In this document: positions 14,066-21,285 of the stretch, one piece after another
Numbering within the stretch: position 1 is the first letter of the stretch
Layout: every line of letters begins with the position of its first letter
Origin: Arenimonas fontis
GTDB taxonomy: Bacteria > Pseudomonadota > Gammaproteobacteria > Xanthomonadales > Xanthomonadaceae
NCBI RefSeq assembly: GCF_008386465.1
Contig: NZ_VUOD01000002.1
Coordinates: 186,001 to 250,000 of the forward strand
Reading direction: 5' to 3'
Length of the DNA stretch: 64,000 nucleotides
Notes under the pieces: generated by a model
Seen by the model: the letters and a program-made list of their open reading frames with translations, nothing else
Databases searched by the model: none
What the model was told of the DNA's origin: nothing
Made by a program: the position numbers and the translations under genes

Positions 14066-14083
14066 TAGTAGCAATACTACTAA
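14065..14083. promoter_or_regulatory. LexA box of lexA
   Basis: A perfect palindrome TTAGTAG-N5-CTACTAA. It matches the known Xanthomonas LexA operator form (TTAGTAG...CTACTAA), which differs from the enterobacterial CTGT-N8-ACAG box. It shares one base with the lexA start codon (ATG read from 14065), so binding would block both transcription and access to the start. Confidence 0.9.
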
Positions 14084-14100
14084 CCGCCCCGGCCCGGCTG

Positions 14101-14613
14101 TCAAGCCCCCTTGGCCAGGGCCAGCAGGCCACGCAGGGCGGCGGCGACGGTCTGCCGGCGCACGGCCTCGCGATCACCCTCGAAGTGGAAGACCTCGGCC
14201 CGCGGATAGCCGCCACGGCGCTTCCAGCCGATCCAGACCGTGCCCACCGGCTTGTCCGGGGTGCCACCGCCCGGGCCGGCGATGCCGGTCACCGCCACGG
14301 CGATGCTGGCACCGGAGTTCACCAGGGCGCCGGACACCATCTCCAGCACCGTCTCCCGGCTGACCGCGCCGTGTTCGGTGAGGGTTTCGGGCCGCACGCC
14401 CAGCAGGGCCTGCTTGGCCTCGTAGCTGTAAGCGGTCATGCCGCAATCGAACCAGGTCGAACTGCCCGGGATGTCGGTGATCGTCTTGGCGATCCAGCCG
14501 CCGGTGCAGCTTTCTGCCGTGGCCAGCATCTGGTTGCGGGCCTGCAGCAACCCGCCCACCTCGGCGGCCAGGGCGTGCAGGGTGTCGTCGTCGGGGATGG
14601 CGGTGGTGTCCAT
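14101..14613 (-). CDS. pncC: Nicotinamide-nucleotide amidohydrolase (CinA C-terminal domain family)
   Basis: A 170-residue single-domain CinA-C protein that deamidates NMN in pyridine nucleotide salvage; often annotated cinA. Motifs are LATAESCTGG (about 30-39), GVSRETV-like GAVSRETVLEM and AVTGIAGPGGGTPDKPVGTVWI. The start MDTTAIPDDD at 14613 is chosen because the same N-terminus, MDTAAIPDDD, recurs at the far end of the island (33161). An ATG two codons upstream is not conserved there. No good ribosome-binding site precedes it, probably because the native upstream region was displaced by the island. It lies just upstream of lexA, the usual Xanthomonas neighbour. Confidence 0.93.
   Translation of the reverse strand: MDTTAIPDDDTLHALAAEVGGLLQARNQMLATAESCTGGWIAKTITDIPGSSTWFDCGMTAYSYEAKQALLGVRPETLTEHGAVSRETVLEMVSGALVNSGASIAVAVTGIAGPGGGTPDKPVGTVWIGWKRRGGYPRAEVFHFEGDREAVRRQTVAAALRGLLALAKGA
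14568..14613. repeat. Left copy of 46-bp direct repeat (cinA codons 1-15)
   Basis: This stretch matches 33116-33161 in the same orientation at 43 of 46 positions. It covers the start codon and the first 15 codons of the intact cinA gene. Outside the repeat the two sites do not match. It probably marks the left junction of the island. Confidence 0.8.
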
Positions 14614-14689
14614 CGGCATAGGGTAGCTGCCGTCGGGGCCGGCCGCCTCCCTCGCCCGCAGCCCCCGGGGGCATGACCGGCATTGCCAG

Positions 14690-14719
14690 CCCCTGTCGTT
14701 GGCCTCAACGAAACAGGGG
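14690..14719. other. Nested stem-loop near left island end
   Basis: The inverted repeat CCCCTGT...ACAGGGG encloses a second one, CGTTG-GCCT-CAACG. It lies in the 179-bp gap between cinA and the Cas3 fragment, which otherwise shows no gene. Its function is unknown. Confidence 0.5.
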
Positions 14720-14792
14720 GTCCGTCCGTCGTCTCCGGCCAGGCAGGGCCGTTCGGCCGCCATTCTCAGCCTGTGAGACAGGGACATGCGAC

Positions 14793-15173
14793 ATGACTAC
14801 GCCATGCGCGGAGGACCTTCCGCAAACCTCCACATCAGGCACCATGAGTTCGGCCACTTCGATGCCAAGCGTTCCTTGGGGCAAATGCAGCCCAGACGGC
14901 AACTTCCACCCCTTGGTGGATCATTGCCTGGATGTCGCCATCGTCCTTCGCACCTTGCTCGACCAGGGTTCACTCGCACGCGTCGGCGCCCTGGACGCGC
15001 ACCAGAAGGATCGCCTGGCGGTCATTACATTTCTCCATGATTTCGGCAAGTGCAACTGGGGTGTGTACGGAAGGCATCCGAGGACCGATGGACGCCGCCA
15101 TCGCGCGTCCATTGGGTTTGGCTTGCTGGTGGCCACACGGGCGCCGGTGCTCTATCCATCGTGTGGTGCGTGA
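14793..15173 (+). pseudogene. Cas3 HD-nuclease N-terminal fragment
   Basis: A 126-residue frame whose residues 27-90 fit the start of a CRISPR Cas3 HD nuclease domain: WGK (29-31), FHPLVDHCLDVA (38-49) with metal-ligand histidines, and FLHDFGK (80-86) with the HD pair. This is the same motif order and spacing as the N-terminus of type I-E Cas3. Similarity stops near residue 91; the rest does not look like Cas3 in any frame, and the remaining HD domain and the whole helicase are missing. No other cas gene or repeat array is seen nearby. It is read as a broken remnant. A free-standing HD hydrolase is a less likely alternative. Confidence 0.65.
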
Positions 15174-15359
15174 CCGCTTCGGTCATCGCGGCATCGTTAA
15201 GCTGGTAGCCGCTGGGACTGCGGTGACCAGGTGTTGGATGCATGGAAGGCGGAACACACAAGCGGCCCATACTCGCAGCGGCACTTTCCCTCCGGAACCA
15301 TTGAGTCTGCACCGGCGCGTTGCCGGTGTATTCATCTGCCGTTTACATGGGTCCGTATA

Positions 15360-15365
15360 TATAAT
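15360..15365 (+). promoter_or_regulatory. Possible -10 element of copL
   Basis: A consensus TATAAT hexamer seven bases before the copL start codon. A well-spaced -35 element is not apparent, which would fit an activator-dependent promoter. Low certainty. Confidence 0.4.
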
Positions 15366-15372
15366 CGGGCGC

Positions 15373-15789
15373 ATGCCTCTGCGCGCACTCCTGATGCGGT
15401 TGTTCCTGATCGTAGCCTTGCTGGCTAACGGTCCGGGCATCGCTGGTGCGTCCATGCACATGACGGAGCACCTGAGCAACTCCCCGGGTGACGCCGCCCA
15501 CGTGACAGCGACGCAGACAGCGGCCGACTGCCACGGGGCCGGAGTGATCGCTCCGGTGACCGACGACCACCATCATCCGCAGGCCGCTGATCACACCGGG
15601 ACAGCACCACCGTTGGGCGACTGTTGTGAGACGGGCAATTGTGGTGCCTGCATGCACCACTGTTCAGCGGCAATCGCCGGGTCGGCACTCGCCGATTTCA
15701 CCGTCCGGTACCGACAAACCGTCGAACCGTTCCTGTCAGTGCACGCGTCCGCTGCACTGACCAATCTTTGCCGACCTCCGATCGGCTAA
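15373..15789 (+). CDS. copL: CopL-like copper-responsive leader protein
   Basis: A 138-residue secreted or membrane-associated protein with an N-terminal hydrophobic signal (MRLFLIVALLANGPGIAGAS) and a His/Cys-rich body (DDHHHPQAADH, GDCCETGNCGACMHHC). It resembles CopL, which in Xanthomonas precedes copA and is needed for copper-induced expression. It sits 104 bp upstream of copA. The ATG at 15373 lies eight bases after a TATAAT hexamer (15360-15365), so the transcript leader is very short. The 199 bp before it, from 15174, show nothing recognisable apart from that hexamer. Assignment rests on composition and position. Confidence 0.75.
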   Translation: MPLRALLMRLFLIVALLANGPGIAGASMHMTEHLSNSPGDAAHVTATQTAADCHGAGVIAPVTDDHHHPQAADHTGTAPPLGDCCETGNCGACMHHCSAAIAGSALADFTVRYRQTVEPFLSVHASAALTNLCRPPIG

Positions 15790-15893
15790 GTGTCGCCGCG
15801 CGCCTTTTAAGGCGCTGATGGGCCCTGTTCGCTGCTCCGCACCGACAGGGAAACGCTCGCCTCGCGAGCCCTCGTCACTCTCCCGGAGTTCCC

Positions 15894-17696
15894 ATGTCAT
15901 CCGATCTTTTCGGCCGCGCCGAGGGGCTGTCCGCCCCGTCGCGCCGCCGCTTTGTCCAAGGCCTTGCCGCCGGAGGCGCCGTTGCAGCCCTCGGCCTGTG
16001 GCCCCGCTCCAGCTGGGCCGTCAAGGCCGAAGGCGTCCCCAATGTGCTCTCGGGCACCGACTTCGACCTGACCATCGGCGAGACGCCGATGAACTTCACC
16101 GGTGCCACGCGCCCTGCGATCACGGTCAACGGATCGATCCCAGCGCCCCTACTGCGCTGGCGCGAGGGCACCACGGTCACCCTGCGGGTCCGCAATGCCC
16201 TGCCCCCCGGCTCGATCCATGGCGACCAGACGTCGATCCACTGGCACGGCATCCTGCTGCCGGCCGACATGGACGGGGTGCCCGGGCTGAGCTTCAACGG
16301 CATCAACCGCGGCGAGACCTACCAGTACCGCTTCAACGTCGTACAGGGCGGCACCTACTGGTACCACAGCCACTCCGGTTTCCAGGAGCAGGCCGGCCTC
16401 TACGGGCCGCTGGTGATCGAGCCGCTGGAGCCCGAGCCCTTCGCCTATGACCGCGATTACGTGGTCATGCTCAGCGACTGGACCGACCTCGACCCGGCGC
16501 GGTTGTTCGAGCGCCTGAAGAAGCGCTCCGACTACGACAACTACTACAAGCGCACCGTCGGCGACTTCCTCGACGACGTGCGCACGCAGGGCCTGCGCGC
16601 GACTTTGGCCGACCGCGGCATGTGGGGCCGCATGCGCATGACGCCGACCGACCTGTCGGACGTCAACGGCAACACCTACACCTACCTCATGAACGGCATG
16701 ACCTCGCTCGGCAACTGGACCGGGCTGTTCCGGTCGGGCGAGAAGGTCCGCCTCCGCTTCATCAACGGCTCCGCGATGACGTACTTCGACGTGCGGATCC
16801 CGGGGCTGAAGATGACCGTGGTCGCCGCCGACGGCCAGTACGTGCATCCGGTGACGGTGGACGAGTTCCGCATCGCCGTGGCCGAGACCTTCGACGTGAT
16901 CGTCGAACCGGCCGGGCAGGATGCGTTCACCATCTTCGCGCAGGACGCCGGGCGCACCGGCTACGTCAGCGGCACGCTGGCCGTGCGCGAAGGCCTGCGC
17001 GCGCCGGTGCCCGCGGTCGACCCGCGCCCGATCCTGACCATGGCCGACATGGGCCACGGCGGGATGGACCACGGCGGCGGCCACGCCGCGATGGATCACG
17101 CCGCGCACGGCGCCGCCGCGCAGCCCGATCCGCATGCCGGCCACGCCGCGCACCGCGGGCAAGGGCAGGGGATGCAGACGCATCCGGCCAGCGAGGCGGG
17201 TAATCCGCTGGTGGACATGCAGGCGATGACGGCGCAGCCGCGCCTGTCCGATCCGGGCGTCGGCCTGCGCGACAACGGCCGCCGCGTGCTGACCTATGCC
17301 GACCTGCGGAGCACGTTCCGCGATCCCGACGGGCGTGAACCCGGCCGCACGGTCGAGCTGCACCTGACCGGCCACATGGAGCGCTTCGCCTGGTCCTTTG
17401 ACGGAGTGAAGTTCGCTGACGCGGAGCCCCTGCGGCTGAACTATGGCGAGCGCATGCGGATCGTGCTGGTCAACGACACGATGATGTCGCACCCGATCCA
17501 CCTCCACGGCCTGTGGAGCGACCTCGAGGATGAATCCGGCAACTTCATGGTGCGCAAGCACACCATCGACATGCCGCCAGGCACCAAGCGCAGCTACCGG
17601 GTGCGCGCCGATGCGCTCGGCCGCTGGGCCTACCACTGCCACCTGCTCTACCACATGGAAGCCGGCATGTTCCGCGAAGTGCGGGTGGAGGAATGA
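15894..17696 (+). CDS. copA: Multicopper oxidase CopA
   Basis: A 600-residue periplasmic multicopper oxidase that oxidises and binds copper. A Tat signal carries SRRRF (about 16-20) before a hydrophobic stretch ending SSWAV. Cupredoxin copper motifs are all present: HWHG (116-119), WYHSH (156-160), HPIHLHG (533-539) and HCHLLYHMEAGM (581-592). A Met/His-rich insert (about 383-427: MGHGGMDHGGGHAAMDHAAHG and DPHAGHAAH) is typical of CopA/PcoA and probably binds extra copper. The stop codon overlaps the copB start (ATGA at 17693-17696), so the two are translationally coupled. Confidence 0.97.
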   Translation: MSSDLFGRAEGLSAPSRRRFVQGLAAGGAVAALGLWPRSSWAVKAEGVPNVLSGTDFDLTIGETPMNFTGATRPAITVNGSIPAPLLRWREGTTVTLRVRNALPPGSIHGDQTSIHWHGILLPADMDGVPGLSFNGINRGETYQYRFNVVQGGTYWYHSHSGFQEQAGLYGPLVIEPLEPEPFAYDRDYVVMLSDWTDLDPARLFERLKKRSDYDNYYKRTVGDFLDDVRTQGLRATLADRGMWGRMRMTPTDLSDVNGNTYTYLMNGMTSLGNWTGLFRSGEKVRLRFINGSAMTYFDVRIPGLKMTVVAADGQYVHPVTVDEFRIAVAETFDVIVEPAGQDAFTIFAQDAGRTGYVSGTLAVREGLRAPVPAVDPRPILTMADMGHGGMDHGGGHAAMDHAAHGAAAQPDPHAGHAAHRGQGQGMQTHPASEAGNPLVDMQAMTAQPRLSDPGVGLRDNGRRVLTYADLRSTFRDPDGREPGRTVELHLTGHMERFAWSFDGVKFADAEPLRLNYGERMRIVLVNDTMMSHPIHLHGLWSDLEDESGNFMVRKHTIDMPPGTKRSYRVRADALGRWAYHCHLLYHMEAGMFREVRVEE

Positions 17697-18865
17697 ACGC
17701 CATGACCCTATCCCGCCGCAACCCGCTCACCCTCGGCTTGGCCACCGCGCTGCTCCTCACTGCCGGTGTCGCGCCGGCGTGGGGCCAGGAGACAGATCAC
17801 GCCTCGCACCATCCGGCAGCGAAGCCGACTGCCGCACAGTCGCAGGCCAAGCCGGTTGACCCACGCCCCAGCGACCATGCGCACCACGCAACCCCGTCAA
17901 AGCCACCGGCGGAACCGATGGAACATGGAACGCAGGATCACGGATCCATGGACCACGGAAACATGGACCACGGCGCCATGAAACAGGGGGCGGCGGACCC
18001 TGCCGGCAGCGATCACTCCACGATGGACCATTCCTCGATGGATCACTCTGGAATGGATGGATCGAACATGGACCACTCGGGCATGGACCACGCTTCCATG
18101 GGCCACCAGGCAGGTGCCAGTCAGGATCTCCCGGCCACGGCCGAACCACACGAGCCTATTCCTGTCGTCACGCCGGCCGATCGGGCCGCGGCGTTCCCGG
18201 ACCTCGATGCGCACGTAATGCACGGCGAATCGATCAACTCCTACTGGTCGCTTGACCGGCTTGAGGCCTGGGACGCGGATGAGGACGGCACCGGCATGGC
18301 CTGGGAAGCGAAAGCCTGGGTCGGCTCCGACTTGAACCGGCTCTGGCTGCGCAGCGAGGGCGAGCGGGTGGGCGGATCCACCGAGTCGGGGGATGTGGAA
18401 GTCCTGTACGGTCGGGCCATCGCCCCCTGGTGGGACGCGGTCGCCGGTGTCCGCCATGACTTCGGTTTCGACGGCGGTCCATCGCGCACTTATGCCGCGC
18501 TCGGCGTCATCGGCCTTGCCCCGTACAAGTTTGAAGTCGAAGCGACCGCCTACGTGGGCGAGTCCGGCCAGGTCGGGCTTGGGGCGGAAGCCGAATACGA
18601 AATGCTGTTCACCAACCGGTTGATCGGCCAGTGGCTGATCGAGGGCGAAGCCTGGAGCAAGGACGATCCGGCGGTTGGAATCGGCAGCGGACTGAGCAAG
18701 GTCGAAGCCGGTTTCCGCCTGCGCTACGAGTTCCATCGGCAGTTCGCTCCCTATGTCGGCGTCGTCTGGGAGCGTGCCTACGGCGGAACCGCAGACTTCC
18801 GTCGCGCGGAGTCCGGTGATGTCGACGACACCCGTATCGTGGCGGGCGTGAGGATCTGGTTCTGA
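17693..18865 (+). CDS. copB: Copper resistance outer-membrane protein CopB
   Basis: A 390-residue protein with a signal peptide ending near APAWG. A low-complexity Met/His/Asp region (about 70-145) is built from repeated MDHG, MDHS and MDHA units. A C-terminal beta-barrel domain of about 210 residues starts near YWSLDRLEAW and ends in a terminal Phe (VRIWF), as outer-membrane proteins do. In the PcoB/CopB family the protein is in the outer membrane and works with CopA in copper sequestration. It overlaps copA by 4 bp. Confidence 0.96.
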   Translation: MNAMTLSRRNPLTLGLATALLLTAGVAPAWGQETDHASHHPAAKPTAAQSQAKPVDPRPSDHAHHATPSKPPAEPMEHGTQDHGSMDHGNMDHGAMKQGAADPAGSDHSTMDHSSMDHSGMDGSNMDHSGMDHASMGHQAGASQDLPATAEPHEPIPVVTPADRAAAFPDLDAHVMHGESINSYWSLDRLEAWDADEDGTGMAWEAKAWVGSDLNRLWLRSEGERVGGSTESGDVEVLYGRAIAPWWDAVAGVRHDFGFDGGPSRTYAALGVIGLAPYKFEVEATAYVGESGQVGLGAEAEYEMLFTNRLIGQWLIEGEAWSKDDPAVGIGSGLSKVEAGFRLRYEFHRQFAPYVGVVWERAYGGTADFRRAESGDVDDTRIVAGVRIWF

Positions 18866-18878
18866 CCGGAGTACTCGT

Positions 18879-19264
18879 ATGCAACCGAAGACTCGCAAGC
18901 GTCTCTGGCTGATCGGGGTTCCGCTGGTTGTCGTGGCCGGTACGGCGGCTTCATCTGGGGCGGCGTATACAACGTCGCCGCGGATGACATGCACACCAGG
19001 CCCGTGCACTTTGTGCTCCAGACCGCACGCGAGCACTCCATCCTGGCGCGTGCGGGAAGGTTGGACGTCCCGCCGGGCCTGGACGATCCAGCGAGAATCG
19101 TCCAGGGCGCGGGCAACTATGCGGCGATGTGCGCTGGCTGCCACCTGGCCCCGTCGATGGCCGAAACCGAGTTGAGCCAGGGCCTGTATCCCACGCCGCC
19201 GGACCTCAGTAAACACAAGGTCGACGTGGCCAAAGCGTTGATCTCCTTGGAGCCCGCGCAATGA
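18879..19264 (+). pseudogene. copM: CopM-type c-type cytochrome, frameshifted and truncated
   Basis: The gene starts at 18879 after a GGAG site with a signal/membrane segment (RLWLIGVPLVVVAG). The frame breaks at about 18942, where one base appears missing. The correct frame resumes as GGFIWGGVYNVAADD (from 18944) and continues with a haem-binding CAGCH near 19132 and GLYPTPPDLS. It then ends abruptly after DVAKALISLEPAQ, where relatives continue with the rest of the cytochrome domain. It therefore carries a 5' frameshift and a 3' loss. Position between copB and the copG-like gene fits copM of the Xanthomonas copLABMGCDF cluster. A sequencing error could explain the frameshift but not the short C-terminus. 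Confidence 0.7.
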
Positions 19265-19770
19265 ACGCAACAGCAATCTCCTTCACCCTGGCGCTGGCAC
19301 TGGCCGTCGTGTCCCCCGCAATGGCGCAGGCGACACCGTCGCACGCACATCGCCCCGCTGCCGCGCCATCTGCGGACGTCGACGTCCCAGCCACTGCAGA
19401 GGCCGCGGTCGCCGTGGCGGAACGGTTCAACACCGCCCTGTCCAGCGGCGACCTGGCCACGGTCGAAGCCTTGCTCGCTGCCGACGTTCTCATCCTCGAG
19501 TCCGGAGGTGCAGAACGCAGCCGCGAGGAATACATGGGCCATCACGCAGTCAGCGATGCGGCGTTCCTCAAGGGCGCCCATCGCCAGCTGCTCCGTCAGC
19601 GTGCACGAACCGCTGGCGAGTTCGCGTGGGTCGGAACCGAAAGCGAGCTGCACGCCCAGCAGGACGGCCAGCCACTGACCGTCCAGAGCACCGAGACGAT
19701 GGTGCTGAAGCGGACCACGGACGGCTGGCGGATCGTCCACATCCACTGGTCCTCGCGGACCAAGCGCTGA
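19261..19770 (+). CDS. Secreted NTF2-like (SnoaL/DUF4440-type) protein
   Basis: A 169-residue protein with a clear Sec signal (FTLALALAVVSPAMAQA) and an NTF2-like fold suggested by AVAVAERFNTALSSGDLATVEALLAADVLILESGG, the short EEYMGHHA motif and the closing GWRIVHIHWSSR strand. It starts within the last codons of the copM remnant (ATG at 19261). The family includes small hydrolases, isomerases and ligand-binding proteins, so the substrate cannot be told. The HIHW near the C-terminus and the His in GHH could bind metal. It lies between copM and the copG-like gene in the copper cluster; a copper role is inferred from position only. Confidence 0.75.
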   Translation: MNATAISFTLALALAVVSPAMAQATPSHAHRPAAAPSADVDVPATAEAAVAVAERFNTALSSGDLATVEALLAADVLILESGGAERSREEYMGHHAVSDAAFLKGAHRQLLRQRARTAGEFAWVGTESELHAQQDGQPLTVQSTETMVLKRTTDGWRIVHIHWSSRTKR

Positions 19771-19784
19771 CTGGAGAAGCCGAA

Positions 19785-20309
19785 ATGAATGCTTACAGAT
19801 TGAATCGACTGGCGTGGGTGGCTTTTGCGGTCGCCGGCCTGGGTGCCTGCACCCAGGCGGCTACACCCGCGCAATCCACCATCGCACCCGCTGCACAGGT
19901 CGTCCCTGAAACAGCCGACGCCACTCCCGCTGCCCTGCCACGCATGACCGTCCACAAGACCCCGACCTGCGGGTGTTGCGGTAGCTGGGTCGACCACGTG
20001 CAGAAGGCGGGCTTCACCGTGGATGTGCACGACATGGATGACCTGGGTCCGGTCAAGGAGCGCCTGGGTGTCCCCTATGCAAAGGGCTCCTGCCACACGG
20101 CCGAGGTCGGCGGATACGTCATCGAGGGCCATGTCCCGGCCGAGGACATCAAGCGCCTCCTCGAAGAAAAGCCGGACGCACGCGGCCTGGTCCTGCCGGG
20201 AATGCCGCTCGGCTCGCCGGGCATGGAGGTCCCTGCCGGGCGACAACAGCCGTACACGGTCGAGCTGGTCCGTCACGACGGAACCACCGAACCCTTCGCA
20301 CAGCATTGA
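19785..20309 (+). CDS. copG: DUF411 copper-binding lipoprotein (CopG-like)
   Basis: A 174-residue protein with a lipoprotein signal ending in the lipobox LGAC (about 19-22), so it is probably anchored to a membrane and faces the periplasm. The DUF411 domain contains the paired-cysteine motif KTPTCGCCGSW and a later Cys/His in GSCHTAEVGGY, fitting a thioredoxin-like copper protein. A GGAGA ribosome-binding site precedes ATG 19785. In the Xanthomonas cop cluster the gene at this place is copG. Members are thought to bind or reduce copper in the periplasm. Confidence 0.88.
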   Translation: MNAYRLNRLAWVAFAVAGLGACTQAATPAQSTIAPAAQVVPETADATPAALPRMTVHKTPTCGCCGSWVDHVQKAGFTVDVHDMDDLGPVKERLGVPYAKGSCHTAEVGGYVIEGHVPAEDIKRLLEEKPDARGLVLPGMPLGSPGMEVPAGRQQPYTVELVRHDGTTEPFAQH

Positions 20310-20378
20310 TCCATCGGAGCAACAGGGGCGGTGTTGCGGGCGCGCCGAGTCTCGTCCGCGAGGAAGAAGGAGAACCAC

Positions 20379-20729
20379 ATGACTCACCATTCCGCGGCAC
20401 ACCGGTCCCAGGCCATGAACGAGTGCATCGACAACTGCACGCAGTGTCATGAGATCTGCCTGGAGACCATCAACTATTGCCTGACCAAAGGAGGTGCCCA
20501 CGCGGCCCCGGAGCACATCGCACTCCTTGCGACGTGTGCCGATATCTGCGCAACCAGTGCCGACGCGATGCTGCGCGGTGCCAGCGTTCACGACGTGGTT
20601 TGCGGTGCCTGCGCGGAGGTCTGCCGCCAGTGCGCCGATGCATGCGACGCCATGAACGACCCGGAGATGGCGCGCTGCGCCGAAGTTTGTCGCCGCTGCG
20701 CGGAAAGCTGCAGCGCCATGGCGGCTTGA
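20379..20729 (+). CDS. Four-helix-bundle copper-binding protein (Csp/DUF326 type)
   Basis: A 116-residue protein with 16 cysteines spaced as CxxC/CxxxC along helices (CIDNCTQCHEIC, CADIC, CGACAEVCRQCADAC, CAEVCRRCAESC). This is the pattern of Csp copper-storage proteins, which line a four-helix bundle with Cys to hold many Cu(I) ions. There is no signal peptide, so it would act in the cytosol (Csp3-like). The start at 20379 has AGGAAGAAGGAG just upstream. It is an addition to the usual cop gene set, between copG and copC. Confidence 0.92.
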   Translation: MTHHSAAHRSQAMNECIDNCTQCHEICLETINYCLTKGGAHAAPEHIALLATCADICATSADAMLRGASVHDVVCGACAEVCRQCADACDAMNDPEMARCAEVCRRCAESCSAMAA

Positions 20730-20735
20730 TGCGTC

Positions 20736-20765
20736 GAGGATCCCACCTGAGCAGGCGGGATCCTC
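20736..20765 (+). terminator. Hairpin after the four-helix-bundle gene
   Basis: A 12-bp stem with one A-C mismatch (GAGGATCCC...GGGATCCTC) and loop TGAGCA, just past the stop codon. No T-tract follows, so it may be a processing or partial termination signal within the copper cluster. Confidence 0.5.
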
Positions 20766-20891
20766 ATCTGCAATATCAAAGCTGACCAACCGTGTTTTCG
20801 GTGACAGCCCGACATCCAACGCATGTCGGGTCCAACACAGCACGGCCCCCAACGGGGCTTAGCATCACATTCGCAATGAGGATTAATCACT

Positions 20892-21275
20892 ATGAGATCA
20901 TCAAACGTCCTTCGCTCCTTCGCGCTCGTCCTCGCGATTGCGGCTGGGCAGTTCTCCCTGCAGATCGCGCACGCCCACGCCGCGCTGCAGCAGTCCACAC
21001 CGGCGGCAAATGCGGTGGTGGCCTCGCCAGACCAGATCGATCTCGTGTTCAACGAAACATTGATTCCGCGGGCGTCGCGTCTCAAGTTGCTCATGAAGCA
21101 CGGCAGTTCCACCATGCCGATCGAGAATTTCACGACCGAGATCGTCAACAACGGCAAGACCCTGCGTGCCAAGTTGCCCCAGCCGCTGGCTCCGGGCGTC
21201 TATACCGTGGAATACCGCGCCGTTGGTGGCGACAACCACCCCATGACGGGCAGTTTCAGCTTCACGGTGCGCTGA
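20892..21275 (+). CDS. copC: Periplasmic copper-binding protein CopC
   Basis: A 127-residue protein with a signal peptide (LRSFALVLAIAAGQFSLQIAHA) followed by a mature start of His-Ala, the conserved N-terminal copper ligand. It has the CopC/YobA beta-sandwich pattern: P-A-A-N-A-V-V-A-S-P at the start, L-V-F-N-E, and YRAVGGDNHPMTGSFSFTV at the end with the second His ligand. Binds Cu(II) in the periplasm and is thought to hand it to CopD. It lies 10 bp upstream of copD. Confidence 0.95.
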   Translation: MRSSNVLRSFALVLAIAAGQFSLQIAHAHAALQQSTPAANAVVASPDQIDLVFNETLIPRASRLKLLMKHGSSTMPIENFTTEIVNNGKTLRAKLPQPLAPGVYTVEYRAVGGDNHPMTGSFSFTVR

Positions 21276-21285
21276 GGAGCCACAA

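Noticed and set aside
14614-14787. A 58-residue N-terminal extension of cinA
   Set aside because: It would run into island sequence and is absent from the second copy of the cinA 5' end.
20815-20870. A Tn3-type terminal repeat (a CTTAG motif near 20860)
   Set aside because: Only a few bases match, there is no partner copy and the place is between two cop genes.
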